From Rhodospirillaceae bacterium (GTDB taxonomy: Bacteria; Pseudomonadota; Alphaproteobacteria; Rhodospirillales; Rhodospirillaceae): a stretch of DNA of 36,992 nt. The notes beneath the pieces were generated by a model, which saw only the letters and a list, made by a program, of their open reading frames with translations, was not told where the DNA came from and ran no database searches. The position numbers and the translations under genes were made by a program. The stretch is taken from positions 1-36,992 of the forward strand of contig SHVO01000012.1 in the NCBI GenBank assembly GCA_009694245.1, given 5' to 3'. Below, piece after piece: positions 17,231 through 25,298 of the stretch; positions within the stretch are counted from its first letter, which is position 1; the number at the start of each line of letters is the position of its first letter.

Positions 17231-18039
17231 TGCGCGCATATATTATGCTGGCGGCCTTGGCGTCGGTGTTGGTCTCGTCTATCGGCCGTGCCGCCGGTCC
17301 ATCTTCGCCAAGCACGCAGCCGTCGCCGGACCCGGACCTAGCCAATCCCGCCATGACCTATCACCTGTGCCTCGATCTCGCCCGCGAGCAGCCCGACAAG
17401 GCCATCGAGTTGGCGGGCAAGTGGGTCGGCCTCGGAGGCGGTGAGGGCGCCAAACACTGCCAGGCGCTTGCGCTCATCGGACTCAAGGAATACGGCGAAG
17501 GTGCTACGCGCCTGGAGGCCTTGGCCCGCCAGTCAAGGCAGGAGCCCCTGGTGCGCGCCAACATGCTGGCCCAGGCCGGCCAAGCGTGGATGTTGCAGGG
17601 CGAGACTTCCCGTGCCTACGCGGCGCAGTCGGCGGCCCTGAAGATTTTGCCTGAAGGCAGCCCGCAAAAGGCCGAAATTCTGCTCGATCGCGCGGGGGCT
17701 CTGGCCGATGCGGGAAAATATGACGAAGTCTTGCTCGACATCGATGCCGCACTCAAGATTTTCCCCAATAGCGCCGACGCGCTGGCGTTTCGCGCCAGCG
17801 CTAACCGGTCAAAGGGCGATATCGACGATGCCCTCAAGGATGCCGAACGGGCGGTGGCATCGGACGACACCAATCTTGCGGCATTGTTGGAGCGCGGCAA
17901 TCTCTACCGCATGAAAAAGCGCCTGGCCGATGCCCGCAAGGATTGGCTCCGGATATTGGAACTTGAGCCCCAGTCTGCCGCCGCCGACTCGGCCCGTACC
18001 AATATCGAACGCATCGATGTCGACACCAGGGCAAACTGA
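17230..18039 (+). CDS. exported TPR-repeat protein
   Basis: 269 residues with an N-terminal signal peptide (M-R-A-Y-I-M-L-A-A-L-A to about residue 21). Helical repeats follow: A-R-E-Q-P-D-K-A-I-E-L-A, then clear TPR units in the second half such as A-G-A-L-A-D-A-G-K-Y-D-E-V-L-L-D-I-D-A-A-L and A-N-R-S-K-G-D-I-D-D-A-L-K-D-A-E-R-A-V. TPRs bind partner proteins; no enzymatic motif is seen. It is coupled to the upstream hydrolase through a TGATG junction. Repeat copy B begins 12 bases after its stop. Confidence 0.85.
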   Translation: MRAYIMLAALASVLVSSIGRAAGPSSPSTQPSPDPDLANPAMTYHLCLDLAREQPDKAIELAGKWVGLGGGEGAKHCQALALIGLKEYGEGATRLEALARQSRQEPLVRANMLAQAGQAWMLQGETSRAYAAQSAALKILPEGSPQKAEILLDRAGALADAGKYDEVLLDIDAALKIFPNSADALAFRASANRSKGDIDDALKDAERAVASDDTNLAALLERGNLYRMKKRLADARKDWLRILELEPQSAAADSARTNIERIDVDTRAN

Positions 18040-18051
18040 GGTATGCCAAAC

Positions 18052-18155
18052 TCGAGCATCGCGCCGAAAAGTGGAAACCGGTTTTCGGCAAAAGCGATGC
18101 GACCACAGGTAGATAGCGCCATCACTGTGATTCCGATTTAGTGCTGTTTGCTCTA
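18052..18155 (+). repeat. palindromic repeat, short form, copy B
   Basis: A 104-base element filling the whole gap between the convergent TPR and GST genes. It has the family core GAGCATCGCGCCGAAAAGTG, then CCGGTTTTCGG and GCGATGCGA, and ends GTTTGCTCTA next to the GST stop codon. The inner stem is CCGAAAA/TTTTCGG and the outer is GCATCGC/GCGATGC. It lacks the roughly 45-base hairpin insert found in copies A and D. It could act as a bidirectional transcript end. Confidence 0.8.
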
Positions 18156-18156
18156 G

Positions 18157-18825
18157 TCAAAAGTCCAGATCGGCATAAACCGCCGCGGCTGGAATGCCCG
18201 GAATCGTATCTTTGAGTAGGCACCGGAAACTCGGTCGTGATTTGACGCGCACGTACCACTCCTTGGTCAAGGGATGGTCGTTCCAGGGTACGTCGCCGAT
18301 ATAATCCACCAGTGAAAGATTTGCCGCGGCGCTGAGATCGGCGATGCTGATTTGGTCGCCGGCGAGCCAGCTGCGCCGCTCCGTCAGCCAGGCGATATAC
18401 TGCATATGTGTGTGGATATTCTCGCGGCCGGCCTTGAGGGCGCGGGAGTCGGGCGCGGCGTTGGCGCTGACGCGGCGCGTGAGTTTCTCTCCGGCCAGGT
18501 GCTGGGTCACTTCACGGAAAAACTTTTCGTCGAACCAAGCGGCTAGGCGCCGGGCCTCGGCACGGCCCGCCGGCGAGCGGCCGAATAGCGGCGCCTCGGG
18601 ATAGACTTCGTCGAGATATTCGCAGATCGCGCCGTGGTCGCAGACGACAGTTTCGTCGTCATCCACCAGCACGGGCAGGTCGCCTGATGGATTGAGCCCG
18701 AGCAGGTCGTCATCGCGCCGCCAAGGTTCGATGGCATATTCGGCGAACTCCAGGCGCTTTTCGTGCAGGGCCAAACGCACCTTGCGCGCCGCGGGAAGAA
18801 GTGTGTGATGATAAAGCCTGCGCAT
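18157..18825 (-). CDS. glutathione S-transferase family protein
   Basis: 222 residues. The N-terminal thioredoxin-like domain (1-80) has N-P-S-G-D-L-P-V-L with the cis-proline at 51, and C-D-H-G-A-I-C-E-Y-L-D-E binding the gamma-glutamyl end of glutathione. The helical C-terminal domain has the hydrophobic-core motif I-S-I-A-D-L-S-A-A-A. The catalytic residue is unclear: a Tyr, or the H-H-T-L-L-P-A-A-R-K loop at residues 6-15. It probably conjugates or reduces small electrophiles in the cytosol. The start ATG at 18825 gives the normal N-terminus. It is flanked on both sides by repeat copies B and C. Confidence 0.9.
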   Translation of the reverse strand: MRRLYHHTLLPAARKVRLALHEKRLEFAEYAIEPWRRDDDLLGLNPSGDLPVLVDDDETVVCDHGAICEYLDEVYPEAPLFGRSPAGRAEARRLAAWFDEKFFREVTQHLAGEKLTRRVSANAAPDSRALKAGRENIHTHMQYIAWLTERRSWLAGDQISIADLSAAANLSLVDYIGDVPWNDHPLTKEWYVRVKSRPSFRCLLKDTIPGIPAAAVYADLDF

Positions 18826-18878
18826 GATTCAACGCGTCGCGGAATTCGTTGTTAAAATTGGCGGTGGTGCGAGGGGTT

Positions 18879-18980
18879 TAGAGCATCGCGCCGAAAAGTG
18901 GGAGCCGGTTTTCGGCATAGACGATGCGACAACAAAAAGTTAGGCCAAGCAGCGTGACCTTGGAATCCCGATCGGCGGGC
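18879..18980 (+). repeat. palindromic repeat, short form, copy C
   Basis: It begins TAGAGCATCGCGCCGAAAAG, continues with CCGGTTTTCGGCA and ACGATGCGACAACAAAAAGT, and keeps a decayed version of the terminal stem (GCCAAGCAGCG). It is closest to copies A and D in the ACAACAAAAAG linker but lacks their hairpin insert. It lies between the GST start and the fliN stop. The right end is approximate. Confidence 0.75.
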
Positions 18981-19004
18981 TCGCCCGGAAGCACGCGCCG
19001 ACAA

Positions 19005-19308
19005 CTATTTTTCACCCTGATAGTAAATTGATTTGACCAGCTCCGTCAGGGTGACGCCGATCTTGTCGCCGGATGTGATCACCACTTCGCCGCAGGCGAT
19101 CAGCACTTCGTTGGCGAAGATCTCCACCCGGATCCGACGTCCGCTGTTCCAGTTCGACGACGGCGCCCCGGCCCAGTTTCAGGAGTTGGTTGACGCGTAA
19201 GGTGGATTGACCAAGAACCACGGAAATATCGACGTCGACGCCGTAGAGCGCGTGTTTGCTCTTGGCATCGTCGTCGTCATCGTCCTTGCCTTTGCTTTTG
19301 TCGGCCAT
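19005..19308 (-). pseudogene. fliN: fliN-like flagellar motor switch gene, single-base frameshift
   Basis: The start M-A-D-K-S-K-G-K with an Asp-rich tail leads into the SpoA/FliN core V-D-V-D-I-S-V-V-L-G-Q-S-T-L-R-V-N-Q-L-L-K-L-G-R-G-A-V-V-E-L-E. The frame is then lost. The rest of FliN is in the next frame: D-P-V-E-I-F-A-N-E-V-L-I-A and C-G-E-V-V-I-T-S-G-D, then G-V-T-L-T-E-L-V, ending at a TAG at 19007-19005. One extra base in the CCC run at 19127-19129 explains the break. FliN forms the C-ring of the flagellar switch. No other flagellar gene is in the window, so this is an orphan copy. It is either decayed or intact with a read error. The intact product would be about 100 residues. Confidence 0.75.
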
Positions 19309-19437
19309 GCTTCGTTTCCGTTCGGCGGGGTCTTGCGCGTTATCGACTATGAGCTACGGTTATCGAGGCGGCAAGGGCGGCGGCTTTTCGGGGCGTTCGC
19401 CGCCATATTTCCCGGCCCTACCCGTAATTGCTATTGG

Positions 19438-21060
19438 TTAAGAAGGCGTAACCTTTAGATCCAGCGCGGCCGCCATCAGCGCGCGGGTATAGGGATCTTT
19501 GGGCGCGGCAAACACTTGGCCGGCTTCGCCGGCTTCCCGTACGGTCCCGTCTTTCATGACGATGATGGTGTCCGCCAAAGCCCGAACCACACGCAGGTCA
19601 TGGCTGATGAATAGGTAGGCGAGGCTGTACTTGGCTTGCAAGTCACGCAGCAGATCGACAATCTGCGCCTGCACCGAGACATCGAGCGCGCTGGTGGGTT
19701 CGTCGAGGATCAGGAACTTGGGCCGCAACACCATGGCGCGGGCGATGGCGACGCGCTGGCGCTGTCCGCCGGAAAACTCATGGGGATAGCGATCGCGCAT
19801 GTCAGGATCGAGGCCCACCTCGCGCAACGCCTCGGCGACACGGTCGGCCCGTTCAGAAGCTTCGCCCAGGCGATGAACGTTGAGGCCCTCGGCGACAATC
19901 TGTCCGATGGAAAGTCGCGGACTCAAGGAGCCAAAGGGGTCCTGAAACACGATCTGCATATGACGGCGCAAGGGCCGCAAGGCCTTCGCGGCCAAGCCGT
20001 CGATGCGCTCCCCCTGGAATCGGATTTCACCCTTGCTGGCGACCAGCCGCAGGAGCCCGAGGCCAAGAGTGGTTTTGCCCGAGCCACTTTCGCCGACCAC
20101 GCCGATGGTGCGGCCGGCGGCGACCGAAAATGAAACGCCGTCCACGGCCTTGATATGGCCCACCGTCCGGCGGATGACGCCCCGGTGGATCGGGAACCAG
20201 ACTTTTAGGTCTTCAGCGGCGAAAATTTCCGCACCGGCGGGCGCAGCCACGCCCTTGGCTTTTGGTTCTGCCGCCAGTAGGCGCTTGGTGTACTCGTGGC
20301 GTGGCGCCGCAAAGATCTCGCTGACCGCGCCGTGCTCGACAATCGCACCATCCTTCATCACGCAAACACGGTCGGCGATGCGCCGGACAATCGCCAGGTC
20401 GTGGGTAATGAACAAGAGGGCCATGCCCAGGCGCTGCTTCAAATCGCCGAGCAATTCGAGAATCTGCGCCTGGATCGTAACGTCGAGCGCCGTGGTTGGC
20501 TCGTCAGCTATGAGAATGTTCGGGCCCAGCGCGAGGGCCATAGCGATCATGACCCGTTGTCGCTGACCGCCCGAAAGCTCGTGCGGCAAGGCGCCCAGCC
20601 GGCTTTCAGCCTCGGGCAATCCGACCAGCGACAACAACTCGAGCACGCGGGCGCGCTTGGCGGCGCCGGTCATACCGGCGTGGATTTCCAGAACCTCGCC
20701 CACCTGCTTCTCGATATTGTGCAGCGGATTGAGCGAAGTCATCGGCTCCTGAAACACCATGCCGACGCGGTTGCCGCGCACCCGGCGCAAGGTCTCCTCC
20801 GGCGCATTCAACAACTCACTGCCGCAGAATTTGATGCTGCCCGTGGGGTGGCGGGCAATCGGATAGGGCAATAGGCCCAGGATGGACAAGGCCGTGACCG
20901 TCTTGCCGCTGCCGCTTTCACCGACCAGCGCCAGGGTCTCGCCTTCGTTGAGGGTGAAGGACACACCCCTGGCGGCGATCACTTCGCCGGGGCCCTTGCC
21001 GAAAACCACCCCAAGGTCCGAAATCGTCAGCATCGGCGCGGTCGTGTTCACGTTCGTCAC
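19438..21060 (-). CDS. yejF: oligopeptide ABC transporter, fused double ATPase YejF
   Basis: 540 residues with two complete ABC ATPase modules. Walker A G-E-S-G-S-G-K-T occurs at 47-54 and again at 323-330. Signature motifs L-S-G-G-Q (162) and F-S-G-G-Q (429) and Walker B D-E-P segments (186-188 and 453-455) are intact. This fused layout is typical of YejF in the YejABEF importer, which takes up peptides and, in E. coli, microcin C. The first ATG (21060) overlaps the yejE stop as ATGA. It is the last gene of the operon. The protein works at the cytoplasmic face of the inner membrane. Confidence 0.95.
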   Translation of the reverse strand: MTNVNTTAPMLTISDLGVVFGKGPGEVIAARGVSFTLNEGETLALVGESGSGKTVTALSILGLLPYPIARHPTGSIKFCGSELLNAPEETLRRVRGNRVGMVFQEPMTSLNPLHNIEKQVGEVLEIHAGMTGAAKRARVLELLSLVGLPEAESRLGALPHELSGGQRQRVMIAMALALGPNILIADEPTTALDVTIQAQILELLGDLKQRLGMALLFITHDLAIVRRIADRVCVMKDGAIVEHGAVSEIFAAPRHEYTKRLLAAEPKAKGVAAPAGAEIFAAEDLKVWFPIHRGVIRRTVGHIKAVDGVSFSVAAGRTIGVVGESGSGKTTLGLGLLRLVASKGEIRFQGERIDGLAAKALRPLRRHMQIVFQDPFGSLSPRLSIGQIVAEGLNVHRLGEASERADRVAEALREVGLDPDMRDRYPHEFSGGQRQRVAIARAMVLRPKFLILDEPTSALDVSVQAQIVDLLRDLQAKYSLAYLFISHDLRVVRALADTIIVMKDGTVREAGEAGQVFAAPKDPYTRALMAAALDLKVTPS

Positions 21061-22112
21061 GTAAAGGTCTTGCGCGGATCAAGCGCGTCGCGCACGGCCT
21101 CGCCCACGAACACCAGAAGGGTCAACATACCGGCGATGGCGAAGAAGCCCGTGAATCCCAGCCAGGGCGCCTGCAGGTTTTCCTTGCCCTGACGCAACAG
21201 CTCGCCAAGAGAGGCCGAGCCCGGCGGCATGCCAAGCCCGAGGAAGTCGAGCGAGGTCAGGGCGACCACAGCGCCCGATACAATGAATGGCAGAAACGTC
21301 ACGGTCGCCACCATGGCATTGGGCAGGATGTGTTCGACCATGACGCCGGCGTCGTTCATGCCCAAGGCTTTGGCGGCGCGGACGTAGTCGAAATTGCGGG
21401 CACGCAGAAACTCGGCGCGCACCACTGAAACCAACGACGTCCAGCTAAACAGCAGCAATACCAAAAGCAGGGTCCAGAATCCGGGCGCGATAATCGAGGA
21501 CACGATGATAAGAATGAGCAGCTGCGGCAGGCCGCCCCAGATTTCGATGAAGCGCTGAAAAAACAAATCGATCATCCCGCCGAAATACCCCTGGACCGCG
21601 CCGGCCGCCACGCCGACGATGCTGGAGACGATTGTCAAGGCGAGCGCGAATAGCATCGAGATGCGAAAGCCGTAGATCAGGCGCGCGAGCACGTCGCGGG
21701 CCTGGTTGTCGGTCCCAAGCCAGTGCTTTGCCGAAGGCGGCGCCGGCGCGGGCCGCCCCAGGTTGAAATCGATGGTGTCGAAGCTGAAGGGGATCAGCGG
21801 CATGACCATCCAGCCCCCGGCATTGATGGCATCACGCAGGAATGAATCGGTGTAGTCCGCCGGTGTTTCAAAAGCGCCGCCGAACGCGGTCTCGGGATAG
21901 TCGAACAATACCGGCGCGTAGATCGCGCCCTTGAAGCCCACCAGCAACGGCCGGTCATTGGCGATAAACTCGGCGAACAGCGACAGCACGAACAATGCGG
22001 CGATAATCGCGAGCGACCAGGACCCGCGCCCGTTGCCCTTGAAGTTGGCCCAGCGGCGCCGATTGATGGCCGAGAGCCTGGGCGCGGCCAGCCTTGATGC
22101 CAGCGCGCTCAT
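21057..22112 (-). CDS. yejE: oligopeptide ABC transporter permease YejE
   Basis: 351 residues of the BPD_transp_1/DppC type. An N-terminal cytoplasmic stretch is followed by a first helix ([18 protein letters not shown]). A periplasmic region has [16 protein letters not shown], the OppC-N signature. Five further helices carry the EAA loop [12 protein letters not shown] that docks the ATPase. The start and stop overlap yejB and yejF by ATGA, so all three are translationally coupled. Confidence 0.95.
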   Translation of the reverse strand: MSALASRLAAPRLSAINRRRWANFKGNGRGSWSLAIIAALFVLSLFAEFIANDRPLLVGFKGAIYAPVLFDYPETAFGGAFETPADYTDSFLRDAINAGGWMVMPLIPFSFDTIDFNLGRPAPAPPSAKHWLGTDNQARDVLARLIYGFRISMLFALALTIVSSIVGVAAGAVQGYFGGMIDLFFQRFIEIWGGLPQLLILIIVSSIIAPGFWTLLLVLLLFSWTSLVSVVRAEFLRARNFDYVRAAKALGMNDAGVMVEHILPNAMVATVTFLPFIVSGAVVALTSLDFLGLGMPPGSASLGELLRQGKENLQAPWLGFTGFFAIAGMLTLLVFVGEAVRDALDPRKTFT

Positions 22113-23197
22113 GTATTTCTGGCCTCGAAGTCGATGCGCGGATCGACCATGTGATAGACCAAGTCGCTGATAAGATTGAGCGCGAGCCCGATGATGCTGA
22201 AGAGATAGAGTGTGCCGAAGACCACCGGGTAGTCGCGGTCAAGGACCGCTTGGAAACCCAAGAGCCCGAGGCCGTCCAGCGAAAAAATCACCTCGATCAG
22301 CAGCGAGCCGGTGAACAGCATGCCGACAAGCGTTGCGGGAAATCCGGCGACGACCAAGAGCATGGCGTTGCGGAAGATGTGGCCATAGAGCACGCGGTTC
22401 GGCGTAAGTCCCTTGGCCTTGGCGGTTAGCACATACTGCTTGTTGATTTGATCGAGGAAGCAATTCTTGGTGAGCATGGTCAACGAGGCAAAGCCGCCGA
22501 TGGTCATTGCCGTTACCGGCAAGACCAGGTGCCAGGCGTAGTCGGTGATCTTGTCCCATCCGCTCAGGGACGCCCAATTGTCGGAGGTCAACCCGCGTAA
22601 TGGGAACCAGGCGAGGTAGCTGCCGCCGGCGAACAGTACGATCAGGACGATGGCGAACATGAACGAGGGCACGGCATAGCCGATAACCACGACGTAGGAT
22701 GTGGCGATATCGAACTTTGAGCCGTCCCGCACGGCCTTGGCGATACCCAAGGGAATCGAGATCAGGTAAATGATCAGCGTCGACCACAGGCCGATGGAAA
22801 TCGACACCGGCATCTTCTCGAAGATCAAATCGCCGACGTCGATGGTCCGGTAGAAGCTCTGGCCCAAGTCGAAGACCAGATAGTTCTTGATCATCAGAAG
22901 GAAGCGCTCGGGGGCGGGCTTGTCGAAGCCGAACTGCTTCTCGATCTCCTTGACGAATGCCGGGTCCAGCCCTTGGGCGCCGCGGTACATGCTCTTAGCG
23001 CCGGCGCCGGACTGCGCGAAGTCACCGCCGCCTCCGCCAACGCCCCCGGCGCCCACCCCATCCATGCCCTTGAGCTGCGCCAGCACCCGTTCGACCGGCC
23101 CGCCGGGCGCAAGCTGCACAATGACGAAATTAAGGGTGATGATCCCGAACAGCGTCAGCGGAATCAGGGCTAAGCGGCGGATGATATAGGCGAACAC
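22109..23197 (-). CDS. yejB: oligopeptide ABC transporter permease YejB
   Basis: 362 residues from a GTG at 23197 ([13 protein letters not shown]), where family homology begins; E. coli YejB is of nearly the same length. The frame is open 19 codons further upstream to 23254. There are six predicted helices, with a long periplasmic loop after the first (V-E-R-V-L-A-Q-L, then a Gly-rich stretch [10 protein letters not shown]). The EAA-type loop L-T-A-K-A-K-G-L is present. It pairs with YejE to form the membrane channel. About 240 bases separate it from the upstream binding-protein gene, unlike the tight spacing downstream. Confidence 0.93.
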   Translation of the reverse strand: MFAYIIRRLALIPLTLFGIITLNFVIVQLAPGGPVERVLAQLKGMDGVGAGGVGGGGGDFAQSGAGAKSMYRGAQGLDPAFVKEIEKQFGFDKPAPERFLLMIKNYLVFDLGQSFYRTIDVGDLIFEKMPVSISIGLWSTLIIYLISIPLGIAKAVRDGSKFDIATSYVVVIGYAVPSFMFAIVLIVLFAGGSYLAWFPLRGLTSDNWASLSGWDKITDYAWHLVLPVTAMTIGGFASLTMLTKNCFLDQINKQYVLTAKAKGLTPNRVLYGHIFRNAMLLVVAGFPATLVGMLFTGSLLIEVIFSLDGLGLLGFQAVLDRDYPVVFGTLYLFSIIGLALNLISDLVYHMVDPRIDFEARNT

Positions 23198-23437
23198 GGG
23201 CGGTGGCCGACCCTGTATAAGTTCGCGGACGGCGAACGGCGAACACCACCACACTCAACGCAATTTCCACAAGGGCTAAGTTCGCCGTGGCCGGCGGCCG
23301 ACCCCTACACCCGGGCGTTGCGGTGCCGGCCGGCATGGCCTGCGAAGCCCCAATCCCGGCAATACCCGGCCAGGGTAAGGAGGGATCGGCCCGACCCTAA
23401 TTATCCGGCGGATGATTCCGGCTAAAATCATCCTGAT
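23198..23437. other. spacer between yejA and yejB with imperfect repeats
   Basis: No gene seen. Two related blocks are visible on the plus strand: ggtggccgaccctgtataag at 23202-23221 and ggcggccgacccctacac at 23295-23312, each next to an aagttcgc. A weak AT-rich hairpin (gatgatt/aatcatc, 23411-23432) follows the yejA stop on the minus strand. The spacer may hold a processing site or secondary promoter for yejBEF. Confidence 0.3.
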
Positions 23438-25288
23438 CTAAGGCCTTGCCGGGGTCGCCGCGGCCGGATCCATCCACCATGTCGAGACGATGCCGGCGCC
23501 GACACCAAGGCCGTGCATGGGGAACTTCTCCGGGCGTTGTAATTTGCTCCAGTAGGCGAACCGTTCGGTAGGGCTGCCGTAGGTCAGCAGACGAAAAAAG
23601 TTCCAAGTCAGCACTCGGTCCAGGGCATGGGCGGCGGTGACCAGACTGTCACGGTCACGCGCGTTGATGATTTTTTCAATCAGCGCGTCCACGGCCGGAT
23701 CGCCGACGCCGCTGTAATTCTGGCTGCCGGTGTTCTTGGCGGCGCTGCTGCCCCAATACTCCAGCTGCTCGTTGCCGGGGCTCAAGGAGTTGGCACCTGG
23801 TACAGATGTTACGTCGAAGTCGAAATCATTGATGCGGTTGAAAAATTGCGAGCTGTCGATCAACCGAATCGAGGCCTTTATGCCCAGCCGCTCAAGGTTC
23901 TGGATCCAAGGATTGAGAATTGCATCTAAGCCCGCCTGAACCTCCATGATTTCGAAGACGAAGGCCGCGCCGGTATCAGCCTTGACCAGCGCGCCGTTAC
24001 GGACAACCCAGCCGGCCTGGGCCAGTAAATCGCGGGCCTTGAGGAGATTGGCGCGCAGATCGTTCGGGTCATTGTTTGTCGGCTGCGCGAACTCTTGGGT
24101 AAACACCTCGGGCGGCAGCTTTTCGCGCAGCGGTTCAAGCAAGGCCAATTCGGCGGCGCTCGCAAGGCCCTTGGCCTCCAGTTCTGATTTTTGCCAGTAG
24201 CTGCGCAAGCGTTGGTATTGCTGGTAAAAGATTGTCTTGTTCAGGGACTCAAAATCGAAGGCATAGTTCAGGGCCTGACGCACACGGCGATCTTGAAAAA
24301 GCGGCCTGCGAAGATTGAAGATGATCGATTGATAGTTCATGGGCGAGCCATCGGTCACTTCGATCTTCTTGACGCGGCCTTGCTTCGCCGCCGGAAAGTC
24401 GTAACCTGTGACCCACTTGCGCGCCGTCGATTCACGCACGAAATCGAAGGCGCCGGTCTTGAAGGCCTCAAATTGCACCGTGTCGTCGCGGAAGTATTCG
24501 ACGCGGATACGTTCGAAATTATTGGTGCCGCGATTGACCGCGAGGTTGTCGCCCCAATAATTTGGAATGCGCTTGTAAACGACATAACGGCCGATATCGT
24601 AGGACTCGATGGTATATGGCCCGCTGGCCAGCGGTACGTCCAAGGTTGTGGCGGTAAAGTCCCGTTTACTCCAATAAGCCTTCGATAAAATCGGCAGAAT
24701 CTGACCGATAATAGCTGGCAGCTCGCGGTTGGTGGCGGTTTTGAACGTGAAGCGCACGGTCGCCGCGTCCTTCACTTCCACCTTCGCGACATCGGCCCAA
24801 TAGAGGCGATACTGCGGCGCGCCTTTCTCAACCAGCGTCGTGTAACTGAAAGCGACGTCCTCCGCCGTGACCGGACTTCCGTCCTGAAACCGGGCGATCG
24901 AGCGAATCTTGAATTGCACCCAGGTATTGTCCGGCGCCACTTCCACTGTCTCGCAAACCTGGCAGTACATTGTAAACGGCTCGTCTAGGCCGCTGGTCAT
25001 CAGCACGTCGTACATCAGGCCAGAACTGTTGACCGGAGCGCCCTTCAGGGTAAATCCGTTGAAGGTGTCAAATGTCTTATCGTTTTGGTTGGTGATCACG
25101 AGCGTCCCGCCCCTGGGGGCGTTGGGGTTTACATAATCGAAGTTTTTGAAGTCGGGGCCGTGTTTTGGCTCGCCGTAAAGGGTTAGGGCGTGCACCGGCC
25201 TGCCGAGAACCATTGCCTGGGCGCCGTGACCCGCGGCGGCGAGGGCAAATGTCCCCAATACCGCGAATAAGTTTCTTCGTGAGAACAT
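23438..25288 (-). CDS. yejA: peptide-binding protein YejA, second copy (Tat-like signal)
   Basis: 616 residues, SBP_bac_5 family. It captures peptides in the periplasm for YejBEF. The N-terminus M-F-S-R-R-N-L-F-A-V-L-G has a twin-arginine motif, so Tat export is likely, with cleavage near A-Q-A. Family features are H-A-L-T-L-Y-G-E-P-K, N-P-N-A-P-R-G-G, R-Q-A-L-N-Y-A-F-D-F-E-S-L-N-K-T and the C-terminal S-L-S-P-G-N-E-Q. It is clearly a paralogue of the copy 10 bases upstream but has no membrane anchor and ends shortly after W-W-M-D-P-A-A-A. Length and layout match E. coli YejA (about 600). Confidence 0.92.
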   Translation of the reverse strand: MFSRRNLFAVLGTFALAAAGHGAQAMVLGRPVHALTLYGEPKHGPDFKNFDYVNPNAPRGGTLVITNQNDKTFDTFNGFTLKGAPVNSSGLMYDVLMTSGLDEPFTMYCQVCETVEVAPDNTWVQFKIRSIARFQDGSPVTAEDVAFSYTTLVEKGAPQYRLYWADVAKVEVKDAATVRFTFKTATNRELPAIIGQILPILSKAYWSKRDFTATTLDVPLASGPYTIESYDIGRYVVYKRIPNYWGDNLAVNRGTNNFERIRVEYFRDDTVQFEAFKTGAFDFVRESTARKWVTGYDFPAAKQGRVKKIEVTDGSPMNYQSIIFNLRRPLFQDRRVRQALNYAFDFESLNKTIFYQQYQRLRSYWQKSELEAKGLASAAELALLEPLREKLPPEVFTQEFAQPTNNDPNDLRANLLKARDLLAQAGWVVRNGALVKADTGAAFVFEIMEVQAGLDAILNPWIQNLERLGIKASIRLIDSSQFFNRINDFDFDVTSVPGANSLSPGNEQLEYWGSSAAKNTGSQNYSGVGDPAVDALIEKIINARDRDSLVTAAHALDRVLTWNFFRLLTYGSPTERFAYWSKLQRPEKFPMHGLGVGAGIVSTWWMDPAAATPARP

Positions 25289-25298
25289 GATGGCTCCT

